Source: Comamonas sp. BIGb0152 (GTDB lineage Bacteria > Pseudomonadota > Gammaproteobacteria > Burkholderiales > Burkholderiaceae_C). From it: a DNA stretch of 64,000 nucleotides. Numbering within the stretch: the stretch's first letter is position 1; each line of letters begins with the position of its first letter. The notes under the pieces were generated by a model that worked only from the letters and a program-made list of their open reading frames with translations, was not told the origin of the DNA and ran no database searches. The translations under genes were made by a program, and so were the position numbers. Positions 20,289 to 27,829 of the stretch are shown piece after piece. Location: NCBI RefSeq assembly GCF_024809975.1, contig NZ_JANUDY010000003.1:372001-436000 (forward strand), written 5' to 3'.

Positions 20289-20532
20289 TCCTGCTGCCGC
20301 AGGCAGCCGGCTTGCCGATGGCCGGCGCCTGTGCAGCGCATCGCGGCATGCCAAGCCATGCCAAACCATGCCGAAGGGACGCAGCGCCAGCGCTGCCACC
20401 CCCGACCCCAGCAAGCGGACACCAGACCATCCGGCCTCACCGGCCGGGTCTGGTTCCGCCTTGCCCCCGGGCTCCCATGTTCCCTCTCGGTGCGCGCCTT
20501 GCGCATCGCCGTTTCAATCCAAGGAGAAGACC

Positions 20533-21546
20533 ATGACCTATAAAAACCACCTCAATCGCCCCCTTCATCTGGCTTGCGCTGCCGCCATCTCGCTGATGGC
20601 CTGGGGCCCCGTCGCCCAGGCGCAAGACCTGCCCGGCAAGGGCAAGGATGTGCTGCCCCTGCTGGGCACGGTGGACGAGGAGATGTTCCAGACCCTGATC
20701 GTCTCGCGCGGCCTGGAAAAGCTGGGCTACAACGTCAAGGAGCCCAAAGGGCTGGAGAACGGCACCGAGCACGTCGTGGTCGGCCAGGGCGATGCCACCT
20801 TCATGGCCAACCACTGGATTCCGCTGCACCAGGAGTTTTATGAGCGCAATGGCGGCGCCAAGGTCTTCTACCGCGAAGGCATGTTCTCGACCAATGCCGC
20901 CCAGGGCTACCTGATCGACAAGGCCACGGCCGAGAAGTACAAGATCACCGACATCATGCAGCTCAAGGATCCCAAGATCGCCAAGCTGTTTGATACCGAT
21001 GGTGATGGCAAGGCCGACCTGACCGGTTGCAACCCCGGCTGGGGCTGCGAGCTGGCCATCAACAAGCACCTCAAAGGCCTGGGCCTGGAGGCCAGCGTGA
21101 CCCACCGCCAGGGCAACTACGCTGCGCTGATTGCCGACACCATTGCGCGCTACCAATCGGGCAAGCCGGTGCTCTACTACGTCTGGACCCCCTACTGGGT
21201 CAACGGTGTGCTCAAGCCCGGCACAGATGTTGTCTGGCTGCAGGTGCCCAATGTGCCCAATGCCAAGGGCGATGAGGACACCCGCCTGCCCAATGGCAAG
21301 AACTACGGCTTCAAGGTGAACAACCAGTACATTCTTGCGAACAAGAAATGGACCGACGCCAACCCGGCCGCCGCCAAGCTGTTTGCCACCATGCAAGTGC
21401 CCATTGAAGACATCACCGCCCAGAACCTGCTGATGCGCAATGGCGAAAACAAGGCCGCCGACATCCAGCGCCATGTGGACAGCTGGATCAAGAACAACCA
21501 GGCCAAGTTTGACGGCTGGGTCAAAGACGCGCTGGCCACCAAGTAA
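20533..21546 (+). CDS. Glycine betaine-binding periplasmic protein (second ProX copy)
   Basis: Receptor of 337 residues behind a strong AAGGAGAAGACC site, with signal peptide cleaved about at [10 protein letters not shown]. It is a paralogue of the preceding ProX: it keeps the ligand tryptophans ([24 protein letters not shown]) and the [14 protein letters not shown] loop, but the N-terminal lobe differs ([21 protein letters not shown] and [15 protein letters not shown] versus [11 protein letters not shown]). The two probably share one ProV-ProW pore and differ in ligand preference or affinity, which is inference. It is last gene of the operon, followed by a terminator. Confidence 0.92.
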   Translation: MTYKNHLNRPLHLACAAAISLMAWGPVAQAQDLPGKGKDVLPLLGTVDEEMFQTLIVSRGLEKLGYNVKEPKGLENGTEHVVVGQGDATFMANHWIPLHQEFYERNGGAKVFYREGMFSTNAAQGYLIDKATAEKYKITDIMQLKDPKIAKLFDTDGDGKADLTGCNPGWGCELAINKHLKGLGLEASVTHRQGNYAALIADTIARYQSGKPVLYYVWTPYWVNGVLKPGTDVVWLQVPNVPNAKGDEDTRLPNGKNYGFKVNNQYILANKKWTDANPAAAKLFATMQVPIEDITAQNLLMRNGENKAADIQRHVDSWIKNNQAKFDGWVKDALATK

Positions 21547-21582
21547 GCCTGGCCCCACCGCAACCGGTCGACCAAAACCCCG

Positions 21583-21608
21583 AGCCCGCTAGCCAGCGGG
21601 CTTTTTTG
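21583..21608 (+). terminator. Rho-independent terminator of the pro operon
   Basis: Perfect 8-bp stem AGCCCGCT/AGCGGGCT (21583-21590 with 21595-21602) followed by TTTTTT. Confidence 0.93.
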
Positions 21609-21661
21609 CGCCCATTGCGCGCCCAAAAACTACAATACCGGCCAAACACCAACGATGCCCC

Positions 21662-21982
21662 ATGCCCCACCCCTGCCTCAGTTGCGGCGCTTGCTGCGCC
21701 AGCTTTCGCGTTGATTTTTCCGTCCATGAATGCGACAACAACGGCGGGCGTGTGCCCTCTGGCTTGGCCGAGGCGGTGAACGACTTTACCTGCCGCATGC
21801 GTGGCACCGACTATGCCCGGCCGCGCTGCGCCGCCTTGACCGGCACCATTGGTCAGCAGGCGGCCTGCGGTATCTATGAATGGCGCCCCTCCCCCTGCCG
21901 GGAGTTTGCGGCCGGCAGCGAAGCCTGCAACAAGGCGCGTGTGCGCCATGGCATGCAGGCACTGGAAGGTGGGCTGTACTAG
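21662..21982 (+). CDS. YkgJ-family cysteine-cluster protein
   Basis: Protein of 106 residues rich in cysteine. The N-terminal HPCLSCGACCASF (C5, C8, C11, C12) and the later YEWRPSPCREF form the YkgJ/zinc- or iron-chelating CxxCxxCC signature. The family is thought to bind a metal or iron-sulfur cluster; no function is established. TACAAT at 21631-21636 is a possible -10. It is monocistronic and convergent with rtcA, 21 bp apart. Confidence 0.85.
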   Translation: MPHPCLSCGACCASFRVDFSVHECDNNGGRVPSGLAEAVNDFTCRMRGTDYARPRCAALTGTIGQQAACGIYEWRPSPCREFAAGSEACNKARVRHGMQALEGGLY

Positions 21983-22003
21983 TCTGCGCCCCAGCATCGG
22001 TGG

Positions 22004-23074
22004 TTACAGCGGCGCAATGCGCACCACCGGCGCACTGGCCGTCTCGATGGACATACGCAGCGGCAGGAACTGCGCAATCACCGCCATATTGCTGTGCAGA
22101 TGCTCGGTCGCCTCGCTGCAGCTAAAGGCCGCCGGCTGGCCGCTTTGCCACACGGCCAGCGCCTGCAGCAGCAAGAGCTGATCGGCCAGGTGGGCACACA
22201 CGGCGGCATCGGGCTTTTTCTGGTAATCGCGCAGCGCTTGGCAGAGCTTGCGCGCCACCGCTTCGGACGAGACCCCATGCGCCCCCAGGCACCAGAACAG
22301 CTCGGTCACATGCGCGTAGCGCAAGGTGGCCTGCAGCAGGTTGCCCGGGCCCTCTTCCTGGCTCACGGGCAACAGCGCCATCGCGCGCCGGTCCCAGCCA
22401 GTCAGCCGCGCCAGCTCATCAAACTCGCGCATCGCCACGCCACGCGGGACCGCCGCGCAAACGGCCTCCACCGCCACATCCTCCAGCATGCCGCGCGCCA
22501 ACAGGTCAAAAGGCTGCAGCCCTTGGGCGGCGGGCGTGATGCTGGCCAGCGCCTCGCCCCCACCCGCAGGGTAGAAGCCAAAACGGCGCAGCCGCATATC
22601 CAGCCCCGCACCCATGCGCGCCACCAAGGGCGCATAAGCACGCTCGACAAAGTGAAAATTGGGCGCCAGCGGGTTGTGTGTGCCTCCGCTCACCAGCACA
22701 GAGCTGGGGGCATCCGCCATCAGCAAGGCCGGCAACACCGTCTGCAGCACCAGCATCGCGCTGCCCGCGCCCGAGATCGGGAACTGGTAGTCCCCCGCCT
22801 TGAGGGTGGCAGGCGCAAACTGCAGCGCCGTCACGCCCGCGCCGACCGGCGATACCTTGGCGTCGCTGATCGTCTGCGCCGCTTGCACACAAGCCAAGTG
22901 CTGGCGCATCAGCCCCGGCTTGGACCGTTTGGCCCGGATGCTGTGCATCGCCAGTGGCCTTTGCGTGATGACCGACAGCGCCAGCGCCGTGCGCAGCATC
23001 TGGCCGCCGCCTTCGCCTTGCGAGCCGTCGATTTCGACCAAGCCCTTTTCTTCTAATAAGGTTGCAACTTGCAT
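22004..23074 (-). CDS. rtcA: RNA 3'-terminal phosphate cyclase
   Basis: Enzyme of 356 residues that converts RNA 3'-phosphate ends to 2',3'-cyclic phosphates through an AMP intermediate. Conserved parts: IDGSQGEGGGQMLRTALALS at the N-terminus, RAKRSKPGLMRQHL, and near the C-terminus HLHSNMAVIAQFLP, whose first histidine (about 325) is the adenylylation site in the E. coli enzyme. It is third gene of an operon reading rtcB, zinc-ribbon gene, rtcA. Together with RtcB it prepares and seals broken RNA, for example cleaved tRNA or rRNA. Confidence 0.95.
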   Translation of the reverse strand: MQVATLLEEKGLVEIDGSQGEGGGQMLRTALALSVITQRPLAMHSIRAKRSKPGLMRQHLACVQAAQTISDAKVSPVGAGVTALQFAPATLKAGDYQFPISGAGSAMLVLQTVLPALLMADAPSSVLVSGGTHNPLAPNFHFVERAYAPLVARMGAGLDMRLRRFGFYPAGGGEALASITPAAQGLQPFDLLARGMLEDVAVEAVCAAVPRGVAMREFDELARLTGWDRRAMALLPVSQEEGPGNLLQATLRYAHVTELFWCLGAHGVSSEAVARKLCQALRDYQKKPDAAVCAHLADQLLLLQALAVWQSGQPAAFSCSEATEHLHSNMAVIAQFLPLRMSIETASAPVVRIAPL

Positions 23075-23125
23075 TGGAATGGTTTCCCTCTCTCTGTGTT
23101 CTTCTTCTGATCTACTTGGATGGGC

Positions 23126-23782
23126 TCAGTGGCCGGGCAGTGCAGCGCCCATGGTGACGCGCGGATAGCTTACTACCCGGCAGACGCGATGCACGCCGGG
23201 GCGCAGCTCCAGCTCGCGCCGCAGGATGCGGTCGATGCGCGGCGCCCAGCTGCGCTCCAGGCTCAGCGCTTCCAGCTGTGCATGCGCTGGCTTATCGCCA
23301 AACTGCACCCACCACCAGGCGAGGGCCTGCGCTGCCAGGCAACGCAGATCCGGAGCCTTGGCCTGCAAGGCTGCATTCACGCGAGCACGTGCCGACGCAT
23401 CGGGGCGGGCACGCCATAGCGCACGCAAGGCCTCCATCTCAGCCGCATCGCAATGGCTTTGGCGCCAGGCGCGGTGCCGTGCACGGCAGTCCTTGCAGCG
23501 GCTGGCACTGGCATACAGGTTGCCTTGCACTTGCTCGCACCACCACTTCTGGTCTTGGGCGGTCCATACACAGGCGGCACCGCAGTCACAACAGCTGTAG
23601 CTGATATCCACGTAGTAACCCACATGGCAAAACGATTGCCCATGGATCAGTGCCAGAAGCTGCGTATCTGCAGCCAAGGCTGCATGCGGCATGGCCGGCA
23701 GCAGGGCCGCCTTGCGCTGCTGCTCCATACGGCCCCAACGGCGCTGCTTGATCTCTGTCTTGCGTTGCTTATTGCTCTTCAT
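23126..23782 (-). CDS. Zinc-ribbon protein inserted in the rtc operon
   Basis: Protein of 218 residues starting at ATG 23782 behind GAGGAGAAGGGTG. After a basic N-terminus (KSNKQRKTEIKQRRWGR) it has a four-cysteine zinc ribbon: C64/C65-x-C67 and C96-x-x-C99 around VWTAQDQKWWCEQ, resembling the zf-trcl probable zinc-ribbon domain. The C-terminal half is helical and Trp/Arg/Ala-rich. It sits between rtcB (43 bp upstream) and rtcA (51 bp downstream) on the same strand, which implies co-expression under the sigma-54 promoter. A role in RNA binding or RNA repair is inferred only from position and the basic, zinc-binding character. Confidence 0.75.
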   Translation of the reverse strand: MKSNKQRKTEIKQRRWGRMEQQRKAALLPAMPHAALAADTQLLALIHGQSFCHVGYYVDISYSCCDCGAACVWTAQDQKWWCEQVQGNLYASASRCKDCRARHRAWRQSHCDAAEMEALRALWRARPDASARARVNAALQAKAPDLRCLAAQALAWWWVQFGDKPAHAQLEALSLERSWAPRIDRILRRELELRPGVHRVCRVVSYPRVTMGAALPGH

Positions 23783-23825
23783 CACCCTTCTCCTCAGGGT
23801 TACGGCCTCTCGGCCGCCCCCTTTC

Positions 23826-25043
23826 CTACCCCTTCACACACACCACCTGCTTGAGCGTGTACACCACCTCCACCAGGTCACTCTGCGCCGCCATCACCGC
23901 ATCGATGTCCTTGTAGGCCATGGGGATCTCATCGATCACGTCGGCATCCTTGCGGCATTCGACGCCTTCGGTGGCCCGCACCTGGTCCTCGATCGTGAAC
24001 AGCTTCTTGGCCTTGGTGCGGCTCATCGTGCGACCGGCACCGTGGCTGCAGCTGTTGAAGCTCTCGGGGTTGCCCTTACCGCGCACGATAAAGCTCTTGG
24101 CGCCCATGCTCCCCGGGATGATGCCCAGCTCACCTTGGCGTGCGCTCACCGCTCCCTTGCGGGTCACAAACACCTCCTGGCCAAAGTGCGTCTCGCGTTG
24201 CACATAGTTGTGGTGGCAGTTCACGGCCTCCAGGTGCGTCTCGAAGGGTTTGGTGATCACCTTCTTGAGCGCGTGAATCACGCGGACCATCATCACCTCA
24301 CGGTTGGCGCGCGCAAACTTTTGCGCCCAACCCACCGCTTTGACATAGTCCCCAAAGTAGGCCGCGCCTTCTTCAAAGTAGGCCAGGTCCTTATCGGGCA
24401 GGTTGCGCTGGTGCAGCTCTGCATCCTTCTTGGCCAGCTCGATAAAGTGGGTGCCGATGGCATTACCCACACCGCGCGAGCCCGAGTGCAGCATGATCCA
24501 CACCGCCTGGTTTTCGTCCAGGCACACCTCGATAAAGTGGTTACCAGAGCCCAGGGTTCCCAGGTGCTTGTAGTTGTTGGTGTTCTTGATGCGCGGGTGC
24601 GCCTCGCAGATCTCCTCGAACTCTTTCACCAGCACCGTCCAGGCGGCATCGGTTTCCTCAGGCGGCGTCTCCCAGCTGCCCTTGTCACGGCCATAGCGCT
24701 TGGGCGTCATACCAACAGGCACAGCCCGCTCGATCGCAGCGCGGATCGGCGCCAGGTTGTCGGGCAGATCGCTGGCCGTCAACGTGGTCTTGCAGGCCAT
24801 CATCCCGCAACCCAGGTCCACCCCCACCGCTGCCGGAATGATGGCCTTGAGCGTGGGCACCACCGATCCAATCGTGGCACCAATCCCCAAGTGCACATCG
24901 GGCATCACCGCCACGTGCTTGAACACCACCGGCAGACGCGAGATATTGGCCAGCTGGTTCTGGGCCGCGGCCTCCACCGGCACGCCCTTGGTCCACATCT
25001 TGATCGGCACGCCATTGGGTACTTGCCGTTGTTCGTAGGACAT
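23826..25043 (-). CDS. rtcB: RNA-splicing ligase RtcB
   Basis: GTP- and Mn2+-dependent RNA ligase of 405 residues that joins 2',3'-cyclic-phosphate or 3'-phosphate ends to 5'-OH ends. Metal and guanylate motifs are visible: MPDVHLGIGATIGSV, VGVDLGCGM (metal cysteine), LGSGNHFIEV, LHSGSRGVG, NCHHNYV, TRKGAVSA, GSMGAKSFIVRG and the guanylated histidine in SCSHGAGR. Start chosen at ATG 25043 (MSYEQRQVP), giving the 408-residue length of E. coli RtcB; an in-frame extension to 25205 would run across the leader hairpin and the sigma-54 promoter. First gene of the operon. Confidence 0.95.
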   Translation of the reverse strand: MSYEQRQVPNGVPIKMWTKGVPVEAAAQNQLANISRLPVVFKHVAVMPDVHLGIGATIGSVVPTLKAIIPAAVGVDLGCGMMACKTTLTASDLPDNLAPIRAAIERAVPVGMTPKRYGRDKGSWETPPEETDAAWTVLVKEFEEICEAHPRIKNTNNYKHLGTLGSGNHFIEVCLDENQAVWIMLHSGSRGVGNAIGTHFIELAKKDAELHQRNLPDKDLAYFEEGAAYFGDYVKAVGWAQKFARANREVMMVRVIHALKKVITKPFETHLEAVNCHHNYVQRETHFGQEVFVTRKGAVSARQGELGIIPGSMGAKSFIVRGKGNPESFNSCSHGAGRTMSRTKAKKLFTIEDQVRATEGVECRKDADVIDEIPMAYKDIDAVMAAQSDLVEVVYTLKQVVCVKG

Positions 25044-25109
25044 GTTGTTCCCTGCTCTTTCTTCTGTATCTGTATGGGCTAGCGCTTCAGCGTTTTGGCC
25101 CCGTCCGGT

Positions 25110-25158
25110 GGGAAAGCAGGGTCCTCGCCCTGCTTTCCCCGACTCACGCCACGTGGCG
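25110..25158 (-). promoter_or_regulatory. Strong hairpin and palindrome in the rtcB leader
   Basis: Between the predicted sigma-54 start (about 25161) and the rtcB start codon lies a perfect 12-bp stem (GGGAAAGCAGGG at 25110-25121 with CCCTGCTTTCCC at 25128-25139, 6-nt loop). Next to it is the perfect 12-bp palindrome CGCCACGTGGCG at 25147-25158, at the very 5' end of the message. There is no T run, so termination is unlikely. It could stabilise the message, control translation, or be a substrate of the Rtc enzymes. Confidence 0.6.
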
Positions 25159-25172
25159 CTTGCCATCTTATT

Positions 25173-25188
25173 TGCCAAAAGCGTGCCA
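25173..25188 (-). promoter_or_regulatory. Sigma-54 promoter of the rtc operon
   Basis: The minus strand reads TGGCACGCTTTTGGCA, with GG and GC separated by exactly 10 bases. It matches the -24/-12 consensus TGGCACRNNNNTTGCW at nearly all positions and faces rtcB. This fits the known scheme in which RtcR, a sigma-54 activator encoded divergently, turns on rtcBA. Confidence 0.9.
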
Positions 25189-25234
25189 ACTCTGCCGACC
25201 CGCAAGAAATTTCCAACAAGTAGTTGATTTTTCT

Positions 25235-25297
25235 ATATTTTTCAAAATATCCCCTGTCTGCATGCAGAAGGGATTCAGCAAAAATTTATCAAAATAA
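25235..25297. promoter_or_regulatory. Candidate RtcR activator sites
   Basis: Two related AT-rich sequences lie upstream of the sigma-54 promoter. One is ATTTTTCAAAATAT (25237-25250), part of the perfect inverted repeat ATATTTT-TC-AAAATAT at 25235-25250. The other is ATTTATCAAAATAA (25284-25297), differing at two of 14 positions. Their distance to the predicted rtcB start (about 75-135 bp) is typical for upstream activating sequences of sigma-54 systems. They also overlap the likely rtcR promoter region. Confidence 0.55.
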
Positions 25298-25342
25298 CTA
25301 GCCATACTAGAATTAAAGATACGACATTGAAAGTGCGCCCTC

Positions 25343-26959
25343 ATGAAACCCATCACCGTCATCGGCTTTCTCGGCTCCCAACTCGACAGCGGGCGCGGCG
25401 CAGGCCGCTGGAGCAAATGGCGGCCCTCGGTGGCCATCACCCAGCATGAAGACATGGTGGTGGCCCGCATGGAGCTGCTGTACACGCGCTCGCACATCGA
25501 CCTGGCCCGGCTGGTGCAAAAGGACATCGCCACGGTCAGCCCCGAGACCGAGGTTCACCTGGTGGAGCTACCGATCCGCGACCCCTGGGATTTTGAAGAG
25601 GTCTATGGCGCGCTCTACGACTGGACCAGCAGCTACCACTTTGACAGCGACAGCGCCCAGTACTGGCTCAACATCACCACCGGCACCCATGTGGCGCAGA
25701 TCTGCCTGTTTCTGCTGGCGGAATCGCGCACGATCCCCGGCGTGATCCTGCAGGCCTCGCCGCCCAAGCGGCAGGTTGATGGGGCAGCGGGCAACTATGC
25801 GCTGATCGATCTGGACCTGTCGCGCTACGACGCGCTGGCCACGCGCCATGCACAGGCCCAGCAAGATGCGGTGGCCTTTTTGAAGAGCCATATCCCCACG
25901 CGCAACCCGCGCTTTAACCAGCTGATTGCCGAGATCGAGCAGGTGGCAGGCCGTTCGCGCGCGCCCATGCTGCTAGTGGGCCCAACCGGCGCCGGCAAAT
26001 CCTTTCTGGCGCGCCGCATGTACGAGCTGAAAAAGGCCCGCCACCAGATCAGCGGCGCCTTTGTCGAAGTGAACTGCGCCACCCTGCGCGGCGACAGTGC
26101 CGCCAGCACCTTGTTCGGCCACAAGAAAGGGGCGTTCACCGGCGCCGCCGCTGAGCGCGCGGGCCTGCTGCGCACGGCGGACCAGGGCCTGCTGTTTCTC
26201 GACGAAATCGGCGAGCTGGGCGCCGACGAACAGGCCATGCTGCTGATGGCCATCGAGGAAAAGCGCTTCTACCCCATGGGCTCGGACAAGGAGGTGAGCA
26301 GCGACTTTCAGCTGATCGCAGGCACCAACCGCGACCTGCGCCTGGAGGTCAGCGCCGGCCGCTTTCGCGAAGACCTGTTTGCCCGCATCAACCTCTGGAC
26401 CTACAACCTGCCGGGCCTGGCCCAGCGCAACGAAGACATCGAGCCCAATATCGACCACTTGCTGGTGCAGCACGCCCAGCAAACCCACCGCACCGAGCGC
26501 TTCAACGCCGAGGCGCGCAAACGCTACCTGCAGTTCGCCCAAAGCCCGCAAGCGCTGTGGAGCGGCAATTTTCGCGATCTGCACGCCAGCGTGACGCGGC
26601 TGGCTACTTTGTCGACCAGTGGCCGCATCACCGAGGACCAGGTGGAGGCGGAGATTGGCCGGCTGCAGTGGCTGTGGAAGCGGCCGGAGGCTGTGGCTTC
26701 TTCTTTAGACAGTTCTGCTGAAGTGGCGTTGGAAGCGTTGTTGCCTGGTGATGCCATTGAGGCCATGGATTTGTTTGATCGGATGCAGTTGGTGTCGGTG
26801 GTGCGGGTGTGCCGGTCGGCCAGTAGTTTGTCGGAGGCGGGGCGGCAGTTGTTTCAGGCTTCGCGGGCGCAGCGGGCGGTGGTGAATGATGCGGATCGGT
26901 TGCGCAAGTATTTGCAGAAGTTTGGGTTGAGTTGGGATTTGGTTTGTGCTGCTCGTTGA
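25343..26959 (+). CDS. rtcR: Sigma-54-dependent activator RtcR
   Basis: Activator of 538 residues. The first about 180 residues form the CARF-type sensor domain characteristic of RtcR (starting KPITVIGFLGSQLDSG). The central AAA+ domain has Walker A GPTGAGKSF near residue 213, the sigma-54 contact loop GAFTGA near residue 263 and Walker B LLFLDEIGEL. The C-terminal helix-turn-helix is around SLSEAGRQLFQASRAQRAV. It is divergent from the rtcB operon, whose promoter it should activate after RNA damage. Oddity: from about 26,690 to the stop, codon choice switches from C-ending codons and CTG leucine to TTG leucine and G/T-ending codons. Confidence 0.95.
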   Translation: MKPITVIGFLGSQLDSGRGAGRWSKWRPSVAITQHEDMVVARMELLYTRSHIDLARLVQKDIATVSPETEVHLVELPIRDPWDFEEVYGALYDWTSSYHFDSDSAQYWLNITTGTHVAQICLFLLAESRTIPGVILQASPPKRQVDGAAGNYALIDLDLSRYDALATRHAQAQQDAVAFLKSHIPTRNPRFNQLIAEIEQVAGRSRAPMLLVGPTGAGKSFLARRMYELKKARHQISGAFVEVNCATLRGDSAASTLFGHKKGAFTGAAAERAGLLRTADQGLLFLDEIGELGADEQAMLLMAIEEKRFYPMGSDKEVSSDFQLIAGTNRDLRLEVSAGRFREDLFARINLWTYNLPGLAQRNEDIEPNIDHLLVQHAQQTHRTERFNAEARKRYLQFAQSPQALWSGNFRDLHASVTRLATLSTSGRITEDQVEAEIGRLQWLWKRPEAVASSLDSSAEVALEALLPGDAIEAMDLFDRMQLVSVVRVCRSASSLSEAGRQLFQASRAQRAVVNDADRLRKYLQKFGLSWDLVCAAR

Positions 26960-27020
26960 GCTGGCTGCTCTTTGTTGAGGTCTTGGTTTATTTTTTAACT
27001 TCTGCTCTTCATTGCATGCT

Positions 27021-27648
27021 GCTGGCCGGATTTCGCCCGGCGGGCGAGGTACTTTTCTTGGCGACCAAGAAAAGTACCCAAAAGAAGGTCGCCCCTGCTG
27101 CTTGCGACCCTTCGCTTTGCGAAGGGCAACCTGTGTCGTGGCGTTTGTGGGGTGTGCCGCGAAACTCTCTACGCGCCAAGGCGCTCCGTTCGAACAGACG
27201 CGGCAAGCTAGTTCACGAAGCGCTGGCACTCTGCGGTGCCAGCGCCACCCCACAAACACCACGCCCCAGGCGCATGCAAAAGGGGAATGCGAACACCCCA
27301 ACAGCCAAATACCAATGGGCCATCGCTACGCTCGGCCCCCCAAACAAGCCGAGCGCAGCGATGGCCTGCGTCTGCTCAGACCCCTTCTGAATGCGCCGAG
27401 GAGCACAGGGCATGGGCTGTGCAGTTGCACCGCAGAGTGCAACTGCTTCGTGAACTGACTCACCGCGTCTGTTTGAACGGAGCGCCTCTGGCGCGCAGTG
27501 AGTTTCGCGGTGCAGCCCATGCCCGAGCACCACAGGTTGCCCGCAGCGAAGCGAAGGGACGCAGTCAGCAGGGGCGGCCTTCTTTTGGGTACTTTTCTTG
27601 GCCGCGCAAGAAAAGTACCTCGCCCGCCGGGGCGAGACCCGGCCAGCA
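27021..27648. repeat. Nested palindromic repeat element
   Basis: A 628-bp imperfect palindrome with no supported gene. Each half carries, from outside in: a GC-rich stem; a perfect hairpin GGTACTTTTCTTGG/CCAAGAAAAGTACC (27048-27078; 13-bp version at 27588-27619); CCCAAAAGAAGG; a conserved core (CGCGAAACTC...GGCGCTCCGTTC.AACAGACGCGG...GTTCACGAAGC); and a 10-bp hairpin with loop TCTGCG (27220-27245 and 27421-27446). Each core is enclosed by its own self-complementary arms (27138-27154 with 27246-27262; 27408-27418 with 27514-27524). A 19-bp stem with one mismatch forms the centre (27318-27336 with 27348-27366). The two halves differ in stem sequence but keep pairing. Probably a repeat family or non-autonomous mobile element, between rtcR and the permease gene. 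Confidence 0.85.
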
Positions 27649-27657
27649 GCTGCTAGC

Positions 27658-27688
<31 letters not shown>

Positions 27689-27829
27689 CAAGATAAGACC
27701 CAATCGCACAGCAACCAAAAAAACAGACAGCAAGGATTTCCCACAAATCCTAAAATCCCCACCTTCACGCGCCGCAGCAGCAGCCAAAAAGCCGCCCAGC
27801 GCCACCCCAGCCACAACAAGCCAAAACCC

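Noticed and set aside
25044-25205. 54-residue N-terminal extension of RtcB
   Set aside because: It would cover the leader hairpin and the sigma-54 promoter, and RtcB length already matches from 25043.
27021-27648. Insertion sequence with transposase
   Set aside because: The structure is palindromic but no transposase-like frame or target-site duplication could be seen.
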